64,000 bases of DNA from Alphaproteobacteria bacterium (GTDB taxonomy: Bacteria > Pseudomonadota > Alphaproteobacteria > UBA9219 > RGZA01), in the NCBI GenBank assembly GCA_021732145.1, contig JAKFVN010000013.1, positions 48,518-112,517 on the forward strand. Reading direction: 5' to 3'. The notes below the pieces were generated by a model. The model was not told where the DNA came from. It made no database searches and saw nothing but the letters and a program-made list of their open reading frames with translations. Each line of letters begins with the position of its first letter. Position 1 is the stretch's first letter. Made by a program: the position numbers and the translations under genes. Of the stretch, positions 16,544 through 27,267 are shown piece after piece.

Positions 16544-17959
16544 AATCTGCATGGCCTTGCCGCCAACATCATTGGCATTGCACACGCCATCACCAAATAA
16601 TGCGGCCGTGCCGCATGCGCTGCGCCACAGGCTCAAGCCATCTTCGTTGATGCCCTGCACGAGATAAAGTTTTTGCAAGCGGTCAACTTCATCGCCATAT
16701 AAACGCTTAAGGCTCGCAAAGAATATCTCCGCGCGTTTGGCGGTATTGGGCCCTTGCGCATTCAGCGCGCAGGCATCTGGCGTTGTTTCATTAATCGGCA
16801 GCGTTGCGCCAGCGCCCGCCAAATACACAATGCGTTTGCCGGTGTAATTTAAACGCACTTCATTGACCGCATTCTTGCGGCCATAGGGCATCATTTCATC
16901 AAGCCCGTAGGGGTATGAATTCATCGGCTTGCAGGTTTCCGGTTTTGTTGGCGCAAAGCTGTCGGTTTCAACGCGCGGCGTTAAGGGGTCATCCCGATGC
17001 TGGAAAAGGCGCTGGTTATCCATGTATAAGAAGCTGCGCGTTTGTGCGGCAATGAAGCGCACATCAATGCCTTCATCCATCAGCACAGATGGCGCAACGC
17101 CAAGCGCGGCATAACGCTGCACAAAATCTGCGCCGCTTACGGTTCCCGCAATGACCACTTTTTGCAAATCAGGAAACAGTTTTGGCCGCGCCATTAAAAG
17201 CAATGCGAAATCCAATACCGTGAAACTGCTCATGCCGGTTCGGCCTTGCCAGATGCCGCTTTTATCCGCGGTGACACTATTCATGCCATACATCCAGTTA
17301 TTATTGACCCAGCGCAGCATGGCCGAACCGCCATCAGGCCAGGTTTTGGAATGCGCTTCCACATCTTCACTATTCAGAAATTGCGGCGCGAAGATATAAG
17401 TGCTGTCGGCATTCCATTCAGGATGGCGCGCAATCGCTTCTTCCTGCGCACTTCTGGCAAATGCGAATGCGCGTGCAGCTTCGCGTGTTTGGTCGTGAAT
17501 AAAAACAACAATGGTTTGGATTTTGCGGTGAACTTCGTTTACCGGCGATGTGCTGAAGAACGGCAAGACAGGCGGGGATTCTTCATCATCATTTCTATCG
17601 AACGAATAAATCGGCAAAAAGCTTTGGCCGATTTCAAGGCCGGATGATGGAACGGATTGTTTCTGGCCAGGCTCAGGCGGCTGCGGCACATCATTCACAA
17701 TCGCTTCGCGCACATTTCGCTCAGGCAATTTTTTTGCGGGAATATCGACGTGCGGAATTTCGCGGTTGGTTAGAATATTAAGCAGCTTATCAACCAGTGA
17801 CATCTCGCCTTGTTTTGCTGGCGCTGCCGCTTGCGCGGGTTTTGGGGATGGCAAAATATCTTGCGCCAACGCTATTCTTGGCAGCACAAATGCCACAAAA
17901 ACCAACATTAAAGCGGCGCAAAACGAATGATGGGGTTTTGATAGTGGATTAGCCTTCAT
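16535..17959 (-). CDS. Exported protein with alpha/beta-hydrolase-like features, function unknown
   Basis: Signal peptide ending in ALAQ; TIVVFIHDQTREAARAFAFARSA, VVIAGTVSGADFVQRYAAL, RIVYLAGAGATLP. Confidence 0.6.
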   Translation of the reverse strand: MKANPLSKPHHSFCAALMLVFVAFVLPRIALAQDILPSPKPAQAAAPAKQGEMSLVDKLLNILTNREIPHVDIPAKKLPERNVREAIVNDVPQPPEPGQKQSVPSSGLEIGQSFLPIYSFDRNDDEESPPVLPFFSTSPVNEVHRKIQTIVVFIHDQTREAARAFAFARSAQEEAIARHPEWNADSTYIFAPQFLNSEDVEAHSKTWPDGGSAMLRWVNNNWMYGMNSVTADKSGIWQGRTGMSSFTVLDFALLLMARPKLFPDLQKVVIAGTVSGADFVQRYAALGVAPSVLMDEGIDVRFIAAQTRSFLYMDNQRLFQHRDDPLTPRVETDSFAPTKPETCKPMNSYPYGLDEMMPYGRKNAVNEVRLNYTGKRIVYLAGAGATLPINETTPDACALNAQGPNTAKRAEIFFASLKRLYGDEVDRLQKLYLVQGINEDGLSLWRSACGTAALFGDGVCNANDVGGKAMQILR

Positions 17960-18016
17960 TCTTTAGATATTGTCTCCACCCGTAACCAAAGTCACTAAAT
18001 TTCATGCGCCTAAATC

Positions 18017-19279
18017 ATGCGTAAGACTGCCCAATCACCTGTGAATGTTCATGTGCTCGTTGACCTTGAATGGTCTCCGCAGGCAGGGGGGCATGTGAAA
18101 TGCTGGGAACGTTTCGCTGAGGCCGCCATCAAGGTGCCGGATCTGGATTTAACGGTGCATTTTTCCGGCGAGAAGGCACAGACCCGCCAGCTTTCATCGC
18201 ATGTGAAATTTGAAATTCATGAACCGGTGTTCAGTACGCGCCGCATTCCGTTTTTGGGCCACGTGCCCGACCATACCGATATGGGGCAGTTTCACCCTGA
18301 ACTCGCGCGTCATTTGATGACGGCGGATGTTATTCATACGACCGATGCGTTTTTTGCATTTGCCAGAACGGCAGAACGCCTTGCGGCGCAAACGCTTGTG
18401 CCGCTCGTGCATTCGGTGCATACCGATAGTGTTGCGTATTCTGAATTATTTACGCGCACTACGCTGGAAGAAAAATTCAATATTCTTAAATTAAACCGCT
18501 TTTTAGTTGATAAATTGCGTGTTCCGCAACGCATTGCAGGATTGATGCAAATGCGTTTGAACAAGCATCAAAGCCTTTGCGCGCATGTGATGACATCACG
18601 TGAGGAAGACAGACAGGTTGCGATGCGTAATGTATCGCCCGATAAACTTTCAACGCTGCGCATTGGCATTGACCGCACGGTGTTTAAGGCGCAGCGCGGT
18701 GACCGCACAAAATTAAATGAAAAATATAATATTCCCGATGATGCATTGCTGGTGGTGTTTGTTGGCCGCCTTGATGAAGGCAAAAACATTTATGTATTGA
18801 TTGATGCGGTTGAACGCGCGCTGCGTGAAGGCTTGCCGGTATTCCTGATTGCTGCGGGTATTGGCCCAGCCGCCAATGTGATTGAACAGCGCCTGCATGA
18901 AAATGCGGCATGCGTTGGTTTCCTTGCGCCGCATGAGCTGGCGGAGATTTACGGCAGCGCAGATTTCATGGTACTGCCATCGCATGTCGAAACATGGAGC
19001 ATGGTGGCAGCAGAAGCTATGGCATGCGGATTGCCCGTGATTGCGGCTGCGCAAAGCGGCGTTGGCCGTTTCATTGGCGATAGCCATGCGGGCGAATTAG
19101 TGCATGAAGATAGCGCGCGTGCATGGGCGCAAGCGCTGCATCAGGCCGATGGCCTGCGCGGTAATACCAATTTGCGTGATAATGCGATGCTGCTGGCGGG
19201 CGAACATTTCCCCACATGGCTGGAAGCATTACAGGAAGATCTAATCCCCGTCTGGCAAGCTGTACGAAAGCGCAGATAA
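18017..19279 (+). CDS. Glycosyltransferase family 4
   Basis: VVFVGRLDEGKNIYVLIDAVERAL, MVLPSHVETWSMVAAEAMACGLPVIAAAQSGVG. Confidence 0.87.
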   Translation: MRKTAQSPVNVHVLVDLEWSPQAGGHVKCWERFAEAAIKVPDLDLTVHFSGEKAQTRQLSSHVKFEIHEPVFSTRRIPFLGHVPDHTDMGQFHPELARHLMTADVIHTTDAFFAFARTAERLAAQTLVPLVHSVHTDSVAYSELFTRTTLEEKFNILKLNRFLVDKLRVPQRIAGLMQMRLNKHQSLCAHVMTSREEDRQVAMRNVSPDKLSTLRIGIDRTVFKAQRGDRTKLNEKYNIPDDALLVVFVGRLDEGKNIYVLIDAVERALREGLPVFLIAAGIGPAANVIEQRLHENAACVGFLAPHELAEIYGSADFMVLPSHVETWSMVAAEAMACGLPVIAAAQSGVGRFIGDSHAGELVHEDSARAWAQALHQADGLRGNTNLRDNAMLLAGEHFPTWLEALQEDLIPVWQAVRKRR

Positions 19280-20046
19280 TGTTCGGCAAACGCATTTTAA
19301 TTCTAATTCCGCATCCGGATGACGAAGTGGTGGGATGCGCCGCCGCGATTGCACGTGCAAGGGCACAAGGCGCGCGCGTATTCGGTGTGAATTTATCACA
19401 CGGCTGTCTTGCCCAAAAAACCATGTGGTGGTGGCAGCGCGGAAATTATCAGCGCGATGTGGATTTGCGGTTAAGTGAATTTACCCATGTCGCTGAATTC
19501 CTTGGCATTAAAATGGTCGGCGCAAATAACGAACGCGCTGCGCGCGAAATCTGGCCCAATTTACAAATGGTGTATGGCGAAGTGATGCAAGCGATGCAGC
19601 AATGCGCGCCGGATTGCATTTGGGTGCCAGCCTATGAAGGCGGAAACCCCGACCATGATGCGCTCAATGCACTCGCATCCACGATTAAAAACGTGCCCGT
19701 TTATGAGGTTGCGGAATATCATTTTGCGCATGGCATTCCGCATTCCAATGCGTTTTTGGCGGTAAAGGGCAACGAAATTGTTGTGAATTGCACGGAAGAT
19801 GAAATGAAGATGAAGCGCGCAGCGCTCGCGCTCTATGCATCCGAACAAAAAAATCTTGGCGATATTGATGTGCGTTATGAAAGCTTCCGGCCCATAGCGC
19901 AATATGATTATTCCAAACCGCCGCATGAAGGCACGCTGTGGTATGAACGCTTCCAATGGGTGCCGTTCAAGCACCCGCGTGTTGATTTCACAAAATCAGC
20001 AACGGTATCCAAAGCGATTATGGAATTTTTGGGCAAACGTAGTTAA
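19279..20046 (+). CDS. PIG-L/LmbE-like deacetylase
   Basis: ILIPHPDDEVVGCAAAIARARAQGARVF and NPDHDALNAL; TAATG overlap with the upstream GT gene. Confidence 0.88.
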   Translation: MFGKRILILIPHPDDEVVGCAAAIARARAQGARVFGVNLSHGCLAQKTMWWWQRGNYQRDVDLRLSEFTHVAEFLGIKMVGANNERAAREIWPNLQMVYGEVMQAMQQCAPDCIWVPAYEGGNPDHDALNALASTIKNVPVYEVAEYHFAHGIPHSNAFLAVKGNEIVVNCTEDEMKMKRAALALYASEQKNLGDIDVRYESFRPIAQYDYSKPPHEGTLWYERFQWVPFKHPRVDFTKSATVSKAIMEFLGKRS

Positions 20047-20100
20047 TAGTAGGTTAATATCTAGCTAAATATAGCTTGAATATATCAAATATTTACTTGA

Positions 20101-20113
20101 TACGTACCACGTA
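20101..20113. promoter_or_regulatory. Candidate operator of the higBA promoter
   Basis: TACGT-ACC-ACGTA inverted repeat just upstream of higB. Confidence 0.35.
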
Positions 20114-20138
20114 CAATGTTACTATATGGGGACTAAAA

Positions 20139-20420
20139 ATGATTAAGTCTTTTGTATGTAAAGAGACTGAAAAAATATGGGGAGGAAATGCTTCGCGCAA
20201 ACTACCCAGAGAAATACAGGATAAGGCTTTAGTGAAACTTCGCCAACTAGATGCTGCATCCACTCTCAATGATTTGAAGTTGCCCCCAAGTAATCATTTG
20301 GAAGAACTGAAAAAGGATCGCAAAGGGCAAATGAGTATACGAATAAATAAGCAATGGCGCATATGCTTTGTATGGAAAGACAACGAAGCTAGAAATGTTG
20401 AGATTGCGGATTACCATTAA
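20139..20420 (+). CDS. higB: HigB-type toxin (RelE/HigB superfamily)
   Basis: MIKSFVCKETEKIWGG...RLQLDAASTL-like region RQLDAASTLNDLKLPPSNHLEELKKDRKGQMSIRINKQWRICFVW. Confidence 0.9.
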   Translation: MIKSFVCKETEKIWGGNASRKLPREIQDKALVKLRQLDAASTLNDLKLPPSNHLEELKKDRKGQMSIRINKQWRICFVWKDNEARNVEIADYH

Positions 20421-20440
20421 TAAATTGATAGGAGTTAACT

Positions 20441-20746
20441 ATGAATAAAATTGTAAATCCGCATCCTGGCCAAATTCTCCATGAAGAGTTTTTAGTTCCA
20501 TTAAGATTAAGTCAAAATGCTCTTGCTAAAGCAATTGCCGTTCCGGCAAACCGTATTCATGCGATTGTAAATGGAACTCGCGATATAAGCGCTGAAACAG
20601 ATTTGCACCTAACAAAATATTTTGGTTTGTCTGAGGGATATTTTTTACGCTTACAGGAAACATATAATCTGATGGAAGCGAAGCGAAATATTTCAAATAA
20701 AATTAATAAAATCAAACCATATAAATATATGAAGCGCGCTGCCTAA
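20441..20746 (+). CDS. higA: HigA antitoxin (HTH, VapI-type)
   Basis: NPHPGQILHEEFLVPLRLSQNALAKAIAVPANRIHAIVNGTRDISAETDLHLTKYFG. Confidence 0.92.
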   Translation: MNKIVNPHPGQILHEEFLVPLRLSQNALAKAIAVPANRIHAIVNGTRDISAETDLHLTKYFGLSEGYFLRLQETYNLMEAKRNISNKINKIKPYKYMKRAA

Positions 20747-21747
20747 ATTTTTGTAAGTAACTTCGCCACGTCTTTCGCAGCGTAGGTGAGAATGGCATCC
20801 GCGCCGGCGCGTTTGAAGCACAGCATGGTTTCCATCAAGATGCGTTCGCCATCAATCCAGCCATTCGCGGCTGCGGCTTTCATCATCGCGTATTCACCGC
20901 TGACCTGATAAACGAAGGTCGGCATATTAAACGTCTGCTTCACGCGGGAAACAATATCGAGATACGGCAAACCGGGCTTTACCATCACCATATCCGCGCC
21001 TTCATTGATATCCATGGCGACTTCACGAATGGCTTCATCGCTATTGGCGGCATCCATTTGATAGGTTTTTTTATCGCCCTTTAAGCTGCCCTTATTATTC
21101 AAGGCATCGCGGAATGGGCCATAAAAGCCCGATGCGTATTTAGCAGCGTAAGAAAGAATAAGCTTGTCTTGGAAGCCGTTGTTGTCGAGTGCTTTACGAA
21201 TGGCGCCAATGCGGCCATCCATCATATCGGATGGCGCGATGATATCGCAGCCTGCCTTTACCTGCACCAATGCCTGCGTGCACAAGATTTCAACCGTTTC
21301 GTCATTGAGAATTTTTCCATCCACCAACAGTCCGTCATGCGCATGATCGGTAAATGGGTCTAGCGCCACATCGCAAATGATGCCCATTTCCGGCACAGCT
21401 TTTTTTACAGCACTTACTGCGCGGCAAATTAAATTATCAGGATTAACCGCTTCGCTGCCAGTCGCATTTTTAATCTTGGGGTCGAGGGCAGGGAAAACCG
21501 CCATCGCATTAATGCCAAGGGATTTCAGTTCTTGCGCTTCCGCCACCAATTCATCAATCGATAAGCGCGCAACGCCGGGGAGTGATGCGATGGGTTCGCG
21601 CAACGCGCTGCCTTCCATCACGAAACCCGTCCAGATAAGGTCGTTGATGGTCAGCGTATTTTCCGCAACAAGATTGCGCAGCCAAGGCGTTTGGCGGGTG
21701 CGGCGCAGGCGGCTGTTTGGAAATGATTGGGCAAGGGATGGGTTCAT
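20743..21747 (-). CDS. hemB: Delta-aminolevulinic acid dehydratase
   Basis: DVALDPFTDHAHDGLL, DIIAPSDMMDGRIGAIRKALD, YQMDAANSDEAIREVAMDINEGADMVMVKPGLPYLD. Confidence 0.96.
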   Translation of the reverse strand: MNPSLAQSFPNSRLRRTRQTPWLRNLVAENTLTINDLIWTGFVMEGSALREPIASLPGVARLSIDELVAEAQELKSLGINAMAVFPALDPKIKNATGSEAVNPDNLICRAVSAVKKAVPEMGIICDVALDPFTDHAHDGLLVDGKILNDETVEILCTQALVQVKAGCDIIAPSDMMDGRIGAIRKALDNNGFQDKLILSYAAKYASGFYGPFRDALNNKGSLKGDKKTYQMDAANSDEAIREVAMDINEGADMVMVKPGLPYLDIVSRVKQTFNMPTFVYQVSGEYAMMKAAAANGWIDGERILMETMLCFKRAGADAILTYAAKDVAKLLTKI

Positions 21748-21863
21748 AAAAGCGCTGCTTTGCTAGGTAATATAAGCTCTAGTTTTAAGGTCTGGTATTT
21801 TTACGCAATATCTTTATTTTCTACCAGTCTTTAAATACTGACCGTTTAAACGAATGTTTTGCC

Positions 21864-22994
21864 ATGAACCTCCTGCCTGCCGGATTTTATGACGTATTAA
21901 GCCCTGACGCTGAAAGCGAAGCGAATGCAACGCAAGCGCTGCTTTCTGTCTTTGCAGAAAATGGCTATGGCCGCGTTGCGCCGCCCATTATGGAATTTGA
22001 AGAAACACTTTTATCGGGCCCCGGTGCGACATTAAACCGCACCACCTTCCGCGTGATGGACCCGAATTCGCAGCGCATGCTGGCATGCCGCAGCGACCAC
22101 ACCTTGCAAATTGGCCGCATTGCCGCAACGCGCTTATCTACCGCGCCGCGCCCACTGCGCCTTTCATATGCTGGCCCAATCCTGCGCATTACGGGCCATG
22201 AGAAAAGCCATGCACGTCAGGTGACACAAGTTGGCGCAGAAATCATCGGCAGCCTGGAAGCCGAAGCGGACGCTGAAGTTATTTTATTGGCGATGCAAAG
22301 CCTGGAACGCATTGGCGTGGGCAGCGTGACGCTGGACATTACCATGCCAACGCTCATCCCCAGCATTTGCGAGGCGTTTGGCGTGGAAGGTGATGCGCGC
22401 CAGAAATTGCACAATGCGCTCGACCGCAAGAATGAAGCACTGGTGCAGGGATTATCAAAAACCGCTGGCCTTGAAAAAACATGCGCGTTGGCGGTGCAAT
22501 TGCTGCGCGCCAGCGGCGATGCGGAAAAAGCCATTGAAGCATTGGGCAAGATGGAGTTGCCGGAAAAGGCAGCATTAGACCGCACGCGCTTGCAGCGCGT
22601 ATTCGAATTATTGCCGAAGGAAATGCGCGGCCAAATGACGGTGGATTTGGTGGAATATCGCGGCTTTGAATATCAAACAGGTTTAAGCTTCGCGCTGTTT
22701 TCCAAAACTATTCGCGCGGAACTGGGCCGCGGCGGGCGTTACCGCACGGCAACCCATGAACCCGCAACCGGTTTCACATTCTACGCTGAAAGCCTGATGC
22801 CCGTTCTGCCACGCGCCAAAAACCGCGCGCGCATTCTGGTGCCATTTGAAACCGATGCAACGCAGGTTGCAGGTTTGGTGAAGGAAGGTTATGTGGTGTT
22901 ACGCAGCCTTTCCAAAGACAGCGATTTAACGGCAGAAGCCAAGCGTCAGGCCTGCCACGCAATCTTGGAAAACAAAAAACCGAAGATGGTTTGA
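21864..22994 (+). CDS. hisZ: ATP phosphoribosyltransferase regulatory subunit (HisRS-like)
   Basis: LLPAGFYDVLSPDAESEANATQALLSVFAENGYGRVAPPIMEFEETL; class II aaRS-like fold; near purA. Confidence 0.85.
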   Translation: MNLLPAGFYDVLSPDAESEANATQALLSVFAENGYGRVAPPIMEFEETLLSGPGATLNRTTFRVMDPNSQRMLACRSDHTLQIGRIAATRLSTAPRPLRLSYAGPILRITGHEKSHARQVTQVGAEIIGSLEAEADAEVILLAMQSLERIGVGSVTLDITMPTLIPSICEAFGVEGDARQKLHNALDRKNEALVQGLSKTAGLEKTCALAVQLLRASGDAEKAIEALGKMELPEKAALDRTRLQRVFELLPKEMRGQMTVDLVEYRGFEYQTGLSFALFSKTIRAELGRGGRYRTATHEPATGFTFYAESLMPVLPRAKNRARILVPFETDATQVAGLVKEGYVVLRSLSKDSDLTAEAKRQACHAILENKKPKMV

Positions 22995-23154
22995 AGTTAC
23001 GTGATAATGGGCTGCAAATGACGGCGTTCCTGCCTGTCCTGCTTTGCAGGACATTATATAGAACCCGCGAAGCGGGGCGGTGCTCACGTACTTAAACGTA
23101 CGCTGCGCTCCGGTTCTCGTAACCCCGCATTTTCGCGGCATTCTGACGTAACTT
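22994..23154. repeat. Mosaic intergenic hairpin element, copy 1
   Basis: Ends AAGTTACGT...ACGTAACTT; contains CTTCCTGCC-type hairpin module TGTCCTGCTTTGCAGGACA, AACCCGCGAAGCGGG, and GGTGCTCACGTACTTAAACGTACGCTGCGCTCCGGTTCTCG. Confidence 0.75.
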
Positions 23155-23156
23155 GA

Positions 23157-24098
23157 TTATGTGGGTGAGGGCTTGGGGCGTCCCGGATCATCAGGATTTG
23201 TGCGCCGCGCTGCTTCCACCAATTTGCGCTGACGAAAACGTTCACGCGCCGCAGCATCCATTGGTAATACAACACCGGTTTCTTCAGCAGGCGGTTTCGC
23301 ACTCGCAGTTGCTTTTACAGTTGTTGTGCCAGCCGCAGGCGGGCGACCATAAAAACCAGTGCGGACTTGTTCAGGGCGGTGCGGAACCAGCGCATGATCA
23401 TGCGGAACGGGTACATATTCCTCGGGCGGCAGTTTAAATTCGCCCGCTATTGCCACTTGTTGTTTCCCCAGTAAATCACCCGATATGTTACGCGCAATGT
23501 CACGCGGAATGCGCAGGGTTAAATTATTGGTCACCACAATCGTAAAGCAATCGGCAATCGCATCATCAATATGCTTGGCGGTATCCTTGTTTCTGCCAGC
23601 AACGGTTTTTGTTTCATTGAGCGCAATCAGCAGCACGGTATAAAAATCACTTAAGGCGCTATGCAGTTTTTCGCCAAGCGGCGCGGAATCCATCGGGCGG
23701 TGCGTGTTCATGAAGGATTGCACTTTGTCATTCAAATCAATCAGCAACGTAGCGGTTGCGCCAATATCGGTCGCCACAAACAAATCGGTTGCGGTGCCGT
23801 TGCTGTTCTGTTGCATCGCCTTGATGATGCCGCAGGTGATGTAACCCATGGAGGCATAGCGCGCTGCGTGCTGAATAGTGCCTTCAACGCTTTGTAGTTT
23901 TGGCAAGCCGCGGCCAAGTCCGCGCTGGGTTGCGTAAAACCGGTCAGTAAACGCGGAGGGATTATCCGCCGGGGATTCAAGGAACAAATTCCATACCACA
24001 TTAAATGGAATGCAGCTGCTGCTTTCCATCAACACCTGCGATGGGCGCTTGTTAATGCGATCGAGTATCGCCTGCGTGATGGTTTCTAAATCATGCAT
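23157..24098 (-). CDS. Hypothetical protein, paralog of the 24968..25708 product
   Basis: ARYASMGYITCGIIKA...LHSALSDFYTVLLIALNETK...IDDAIADCFTIVVTNNLTLRIPRD. Confidence 0.7.
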   Translation of the reverse strand: MHDLETITQAILDRINKRPSQVLMESSSCIPFNVVWNLFLESPADNPSAFTDRFYATQRGLGRGLPKLQSVEGTIQHAARYASMGYITCGIIKAMQQNSNGTATDLFVATDIGATATLLIDLNDKVQSFMNTHRPMDSAPLGEKLHSALSDFYTVLLIALNETKTVAGRNKDTAKHIDDAIADCFTIVVTNNLTLRIPRDIARNISGDLLGKQQVAIAGEFKLPPEEYVPVPHDHALVPHRPEQVRTGFYGRPPAAGTTTVKATASAKPPAEETGVVLPMDAAARERFRQRKLVEAARRTNPDDPGRPKPSPT

Positions 24099-24107
24099 GG
24101 GAAAAGG

Positions 24108-24881
24108 TTACAATATAAAGCGGTCGTTTGCGGGCTTTTCTTTCGAAAGGCGCGGATGGCCTTTTGGCAAGGTTGGGCCAAAACATGAAAGCTCAGGTGA
24201 ATTTTTTACAAACAGCAGGCATAGCTGGTCGTTCTGTTCGTGCATGGTGATGCTGCAACCAAGCTCGCGCAGCATAGTGATAAAGTCTTTGGCGTTATGA
24301 AGGTAATAGGTTGGAAGGCAACCATCTTCATCGGATTCAATATAAGTGCGACCCTTGTTGTTGCCAGTTTTATGATCGGAGCTTCTAAAATTAATGACAA
24401 ACTGGGTGTCTGGCCCTGCGCGTTCAACCAATTGTTCCATGAGGTTTTTAACAACCGTCAATGGCAGGAAATGCAATACGCGGTTGAGGATGATGACATC
24501 CCACGGCTTATCGCCAAGCACATCAATATTAAGCCGGTATAAGTCCTGATTGACGAAATCGATTTGCGCAAAGCCGTCTTTAAGCAAGCCAATGTTGCGC
24601 TGCGCGATATCATTGTGGCTTTCGCGCACATCGGCACCCGTTACATGGCAACCAAGGCGCGCATATTTTTCAGCCGCATCGCCTGTGCCGCATCCCAAAT
24701 CCAGAACATATACCAGCGAACTTCTATCTTCTTGTTGCAGTAGCTTTCGAGCGTGCTGCATCGCGGCTTCATCGATGCCGCGTGTTTCAACGCGGGAAAC
24801 TTCGCGGCCGTAATGCGTGTTCTGCGGCCCAATCATTTGCGGGCCATGTTCACTATCGTCAAAAGAATAAGCGTTTATCAT
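24108..24881 (-). CDS. Class I SAM-dependent methyltransferase
   Basis: YVLDLGCGTGDAAEKYARLGCHVTGADVRE...WDVIILNRVLHFLP. Confidence 0.85.
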   Translation of the reverse strand: MINAYSFDDSEHGPQMIGPQNTHYGREVSRVETRGIDEAAMQHARKLLQQEDRSSLVYVLDLGCGTGDAAEKYARLGCHVTGADVRESHNDIAQRNIGLLKDGFAQIDFVNQDLYRLNIDVLGDKPWDVIILNRVLHFLPLTVVKNLMEQLVERAGPDTQFVINFRSSDHKTGNNKGRTYIESDEDGCLPTYYLHNAKDFITMLRELGCSITMHEQNDQLCLLFVKNSPELSCFGPTLPKGHPRLSKEKPANDRFIL

Positions 24882-24967
24882 TTATCACGTGGTCAAGGTA
24901 AGGGTTGCCAAGAATGTGTCAGTTATTTATGAAACCAAAAAGCCCTTTAGTGTGCTGTGCAAAAACA

Positions 24968-25708
24968 TTATGGCGCGCGGCTGGTACGCTTGGCGATGGG
25001 GCCGAATGTCAGGAGTTTGCCCTTTTCGCCTGCATCGCCCGTGCTGATGCCGGGGCGCGCCGCCAACACCGCAACATCTTCGCCTACTTCGGCTTGGCGC
25101 GCGCGTTCATCGCGGTTCATGAATAATGGCAAATCAAACGATCTCATGGTGGTGGTGTAATTGCCCACGGCAGCATTAATATCATCGCGCATGGAATGGT
25201 AAGAACTTGGGCGCAGCTCGCGCAGCGCGTAAATGCAAAGCGAATAAAACTCACCAAGGGCTGCGCGAAGGCCATCATCAATCGATGCTTTGCCGCCGCC
25301 TGCGTTCAATTGCGCGGTAAGGCTCATGGTCATTTTGTGGCTGATGTGGCTGATGAACACAACCTTGGATGATATTTCTTTATGCAAGGTTTCTTGAATA
25401 TCGTCTGGTGGTGTTTCATGCACAATTTTTGTGCCGTAATGCGCGGCGGCAATATAACTCATCGCGACATAACGCGATGCATCGCGCACTACTTTCAAAT
25501 CAATTGCCTTATTGCCTTCGGTGAGTGCAAAGGCCGCCGCCGATTGCCAGATGGTAGTATAGAAGTCAGGATTTTTGGCGGCCTGGCTGATATAGACGCC
25601 CCATGCACCATCAAAGGTCGGGCTTTCAGTTGAATCCACAACCGCCACGCCGCGCCCGGTTTGAATACCTTTTGATAATTCGAAAAGTGTGCTTAGCGGT
25701 AACATCAA
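24968..25708 (-). CDS. Hypothetical protein, paralog of the 23157..24098 product
   Basis: SRYVAMSYIAAAHYG...LRAALGEFYSLCIYALRELR...NYTTTMRSFDLPLFMNRDERAR. Confidence 0.7.
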   Translation of the reverse strand: MMLPLSTLFELSKGIQTGRGVAVVDSTESPTFDGAWGVYISQAAKNPDFYTTIWQSAAAFALTEGNKAIDLKVVRDASRYVAMSYIAAAHYGTKIVHETPPDDIQETLHKEISSKVVFISHISHKMTMSLTAQLNAGGGKASIDDGLRAALGEFYSLCIYALRELRPSSYHSMRDDINAAVGNYTTTMRSFDLPLFMNRDERARQAEVGEDVAVLAARPGISTGDAGEKGKLLTFGPIAKRTSRAP

Positions 25709-25932
25709 TGTTCCGTTTAAATGGGATTTATAAAATCACTAAAAAATCGCATTAATTTAATATGGTGAGCAGATTAATAGGCGGATATGAAAGCAAAAAG
25801 GCCTTTTAAGCATTAATTCATGGGGGCTTTTGGTTTTTCAATTAAGATGCGTGGTTTTGCTTGTTCTTTCGCCTGACTCTTGGTTTATTACATGCCTCAA
25901 AATGCCCCACCTAAAAGTATTAAGGAAACACC

Positions 25933-27225
25933 ATGCCTAACGTAGCCGTCGTCGGAGCCCAATGGGGCGATGAAGGTAAAGGAAAAGTCGTCGATTGGCT
26001 TTCAAGCCGCGCAGATGTTGTGGTGCGTTTCCAAGGCGGTCATAACGCCGGTCACACTTTGGTGATTGATGGCGTGACGTATAAATTATCTTTGCTGCCA
26101 TCGGGCGTGGTGCGCGGCGGAAAACTTTCCATCATCGGGAATGGCGTGGTGGTTGACCCTGTTGCGCTCTTAAAAGAAATTGATGGCATCGCCGAAAAAG
26201 GCATCAAGATTACACCAAAGAATTTATTGCTCGCAGAAAATGCCGCGCTGATTTTGCCTATACACGGTATGCTTGACCGTGCACGCGAAGCAAGCAAGGG
26301 CAATTCCAAAATCGGCACAACTGGCCGCGGCATTGGCCCGGCTTATGAAGACAAGGTGGGTCGCCGCGCAATTCGCGTATGCGATTTGCAACATCCGGAA
26401 CATTTGAAAACCAAACTGTCCGAATTGCTGGAGCACCATAATCTATTGCTGAAAGGCTATGGCGCAGAAACCGTTAGCGCCAGCCAATTGCACGGCGAAT
26501 TGATGCAAATGGCGCCGCGTTTGTTAAGCCACGCTGCGCCCGTATGGCGCGTTTTGGATGAAGCAAACCGCGCAGGCAAACGCATTTTGTTTGAAGGCGC
26601 GCAGGGCATTATGCTGGATGTGGATTTTGGAACCTACCCATTCGTGACTTCATCCAACACCGTTGCCGCGCAAGCATCGACCGGAAGCGGCATCGGGCCA
26701 AAGGCGATTGGCATGGTCTTAGGCATTTGCAAAGCATACACAACGCGCGTGGGCTCTGGCCCATTCCCAACTGAAGAGCTTGGCCCGATTGGCGAAAAGA
26801 TTGGCGAGCGCGGCCGCGAATTTGGAACCGTGACAGGACGCAAACGCCGCTGCGGCTGGTTTGACAGTGTGATGGTACGCCAGGCCGTGAAGTTCGGCGG
26901 CATTGATGGGTTGACCCTGACGAAGCTCGACGTGCTGGATGGTTTCAAGGAACTCAATATCTGCACCGGATACAGGATTGGAAAAGACGCGCTTGATTAT
27001 CTGCCATCCGACCAATTCGCGCAGGCAAAAATTGAACCCATCTATGAAACGATTGAAGGTTGGCAAGGCACAACCGCTGGCGCGCGCAGCTGGGCGCAAT
27101 TGCCAGCGCAGGCCATTAAATATGTACGCCGCATCGAAGAATTGACGGGCGCACCTGTGACCATTTTGTCAACGAGCCCTGAGCGCGAAGACACGATTTT
27201 GATGAAAGACCCGTTTGAAGGGTAG
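25933..27225 (+). CDS. purA: Adenylosuccinate synthase
   Basis: [43 protein letters not shown]. Confidence 0.98.
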   Translation: MPNVAVVGAQWGDEGKGKVVDWLSSRADVVVRFQGGHNAGHTLVIDGVTYKLSLLPSGVVRGGKLSIIGNGVVVDPVALLKEIDGIAEKGIKITPKNLLLAENAALILPIHGMLDRAREASKGNSKIGTTGRGIGPAYEDKVGRRAIRVCDLQHPEHLKTKLSELLEHHNLLLKGYGAETVSASQLHGELMQMAPRLLSHAAPVWRVLDEANRAGKRILFEGAQGIMLDVDFGTYPFVTSSNTVAAQASTGSGIGPKAIGMVLGICKAYTTRVGSGPFPTEELGPIGEKIGERGREFGTVTGRKRRCGWFDSVMVRQAVKFGGIDGLTLTKLDVLDGFKELNICTGYRIGKDALDYLPSDQFAQAKIEPIYETIEGWQGTTAGARSWAQLPAQAIKYVRRIEELTGAPVTILSTSPEREDTILMKDPFEG

Positions 27226-27267
27226 AGTCATTGAAGGTCGGGGCATAACTGGTTATAGTTTTGCGAC

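Noticed and set aside
17980-18017. Another GTAACC upstream of the glycosyltransferase gene
   Set aside because: No GGAA/CGAA box at the matching spacing; single hexamers occur by chance in 64 kb.
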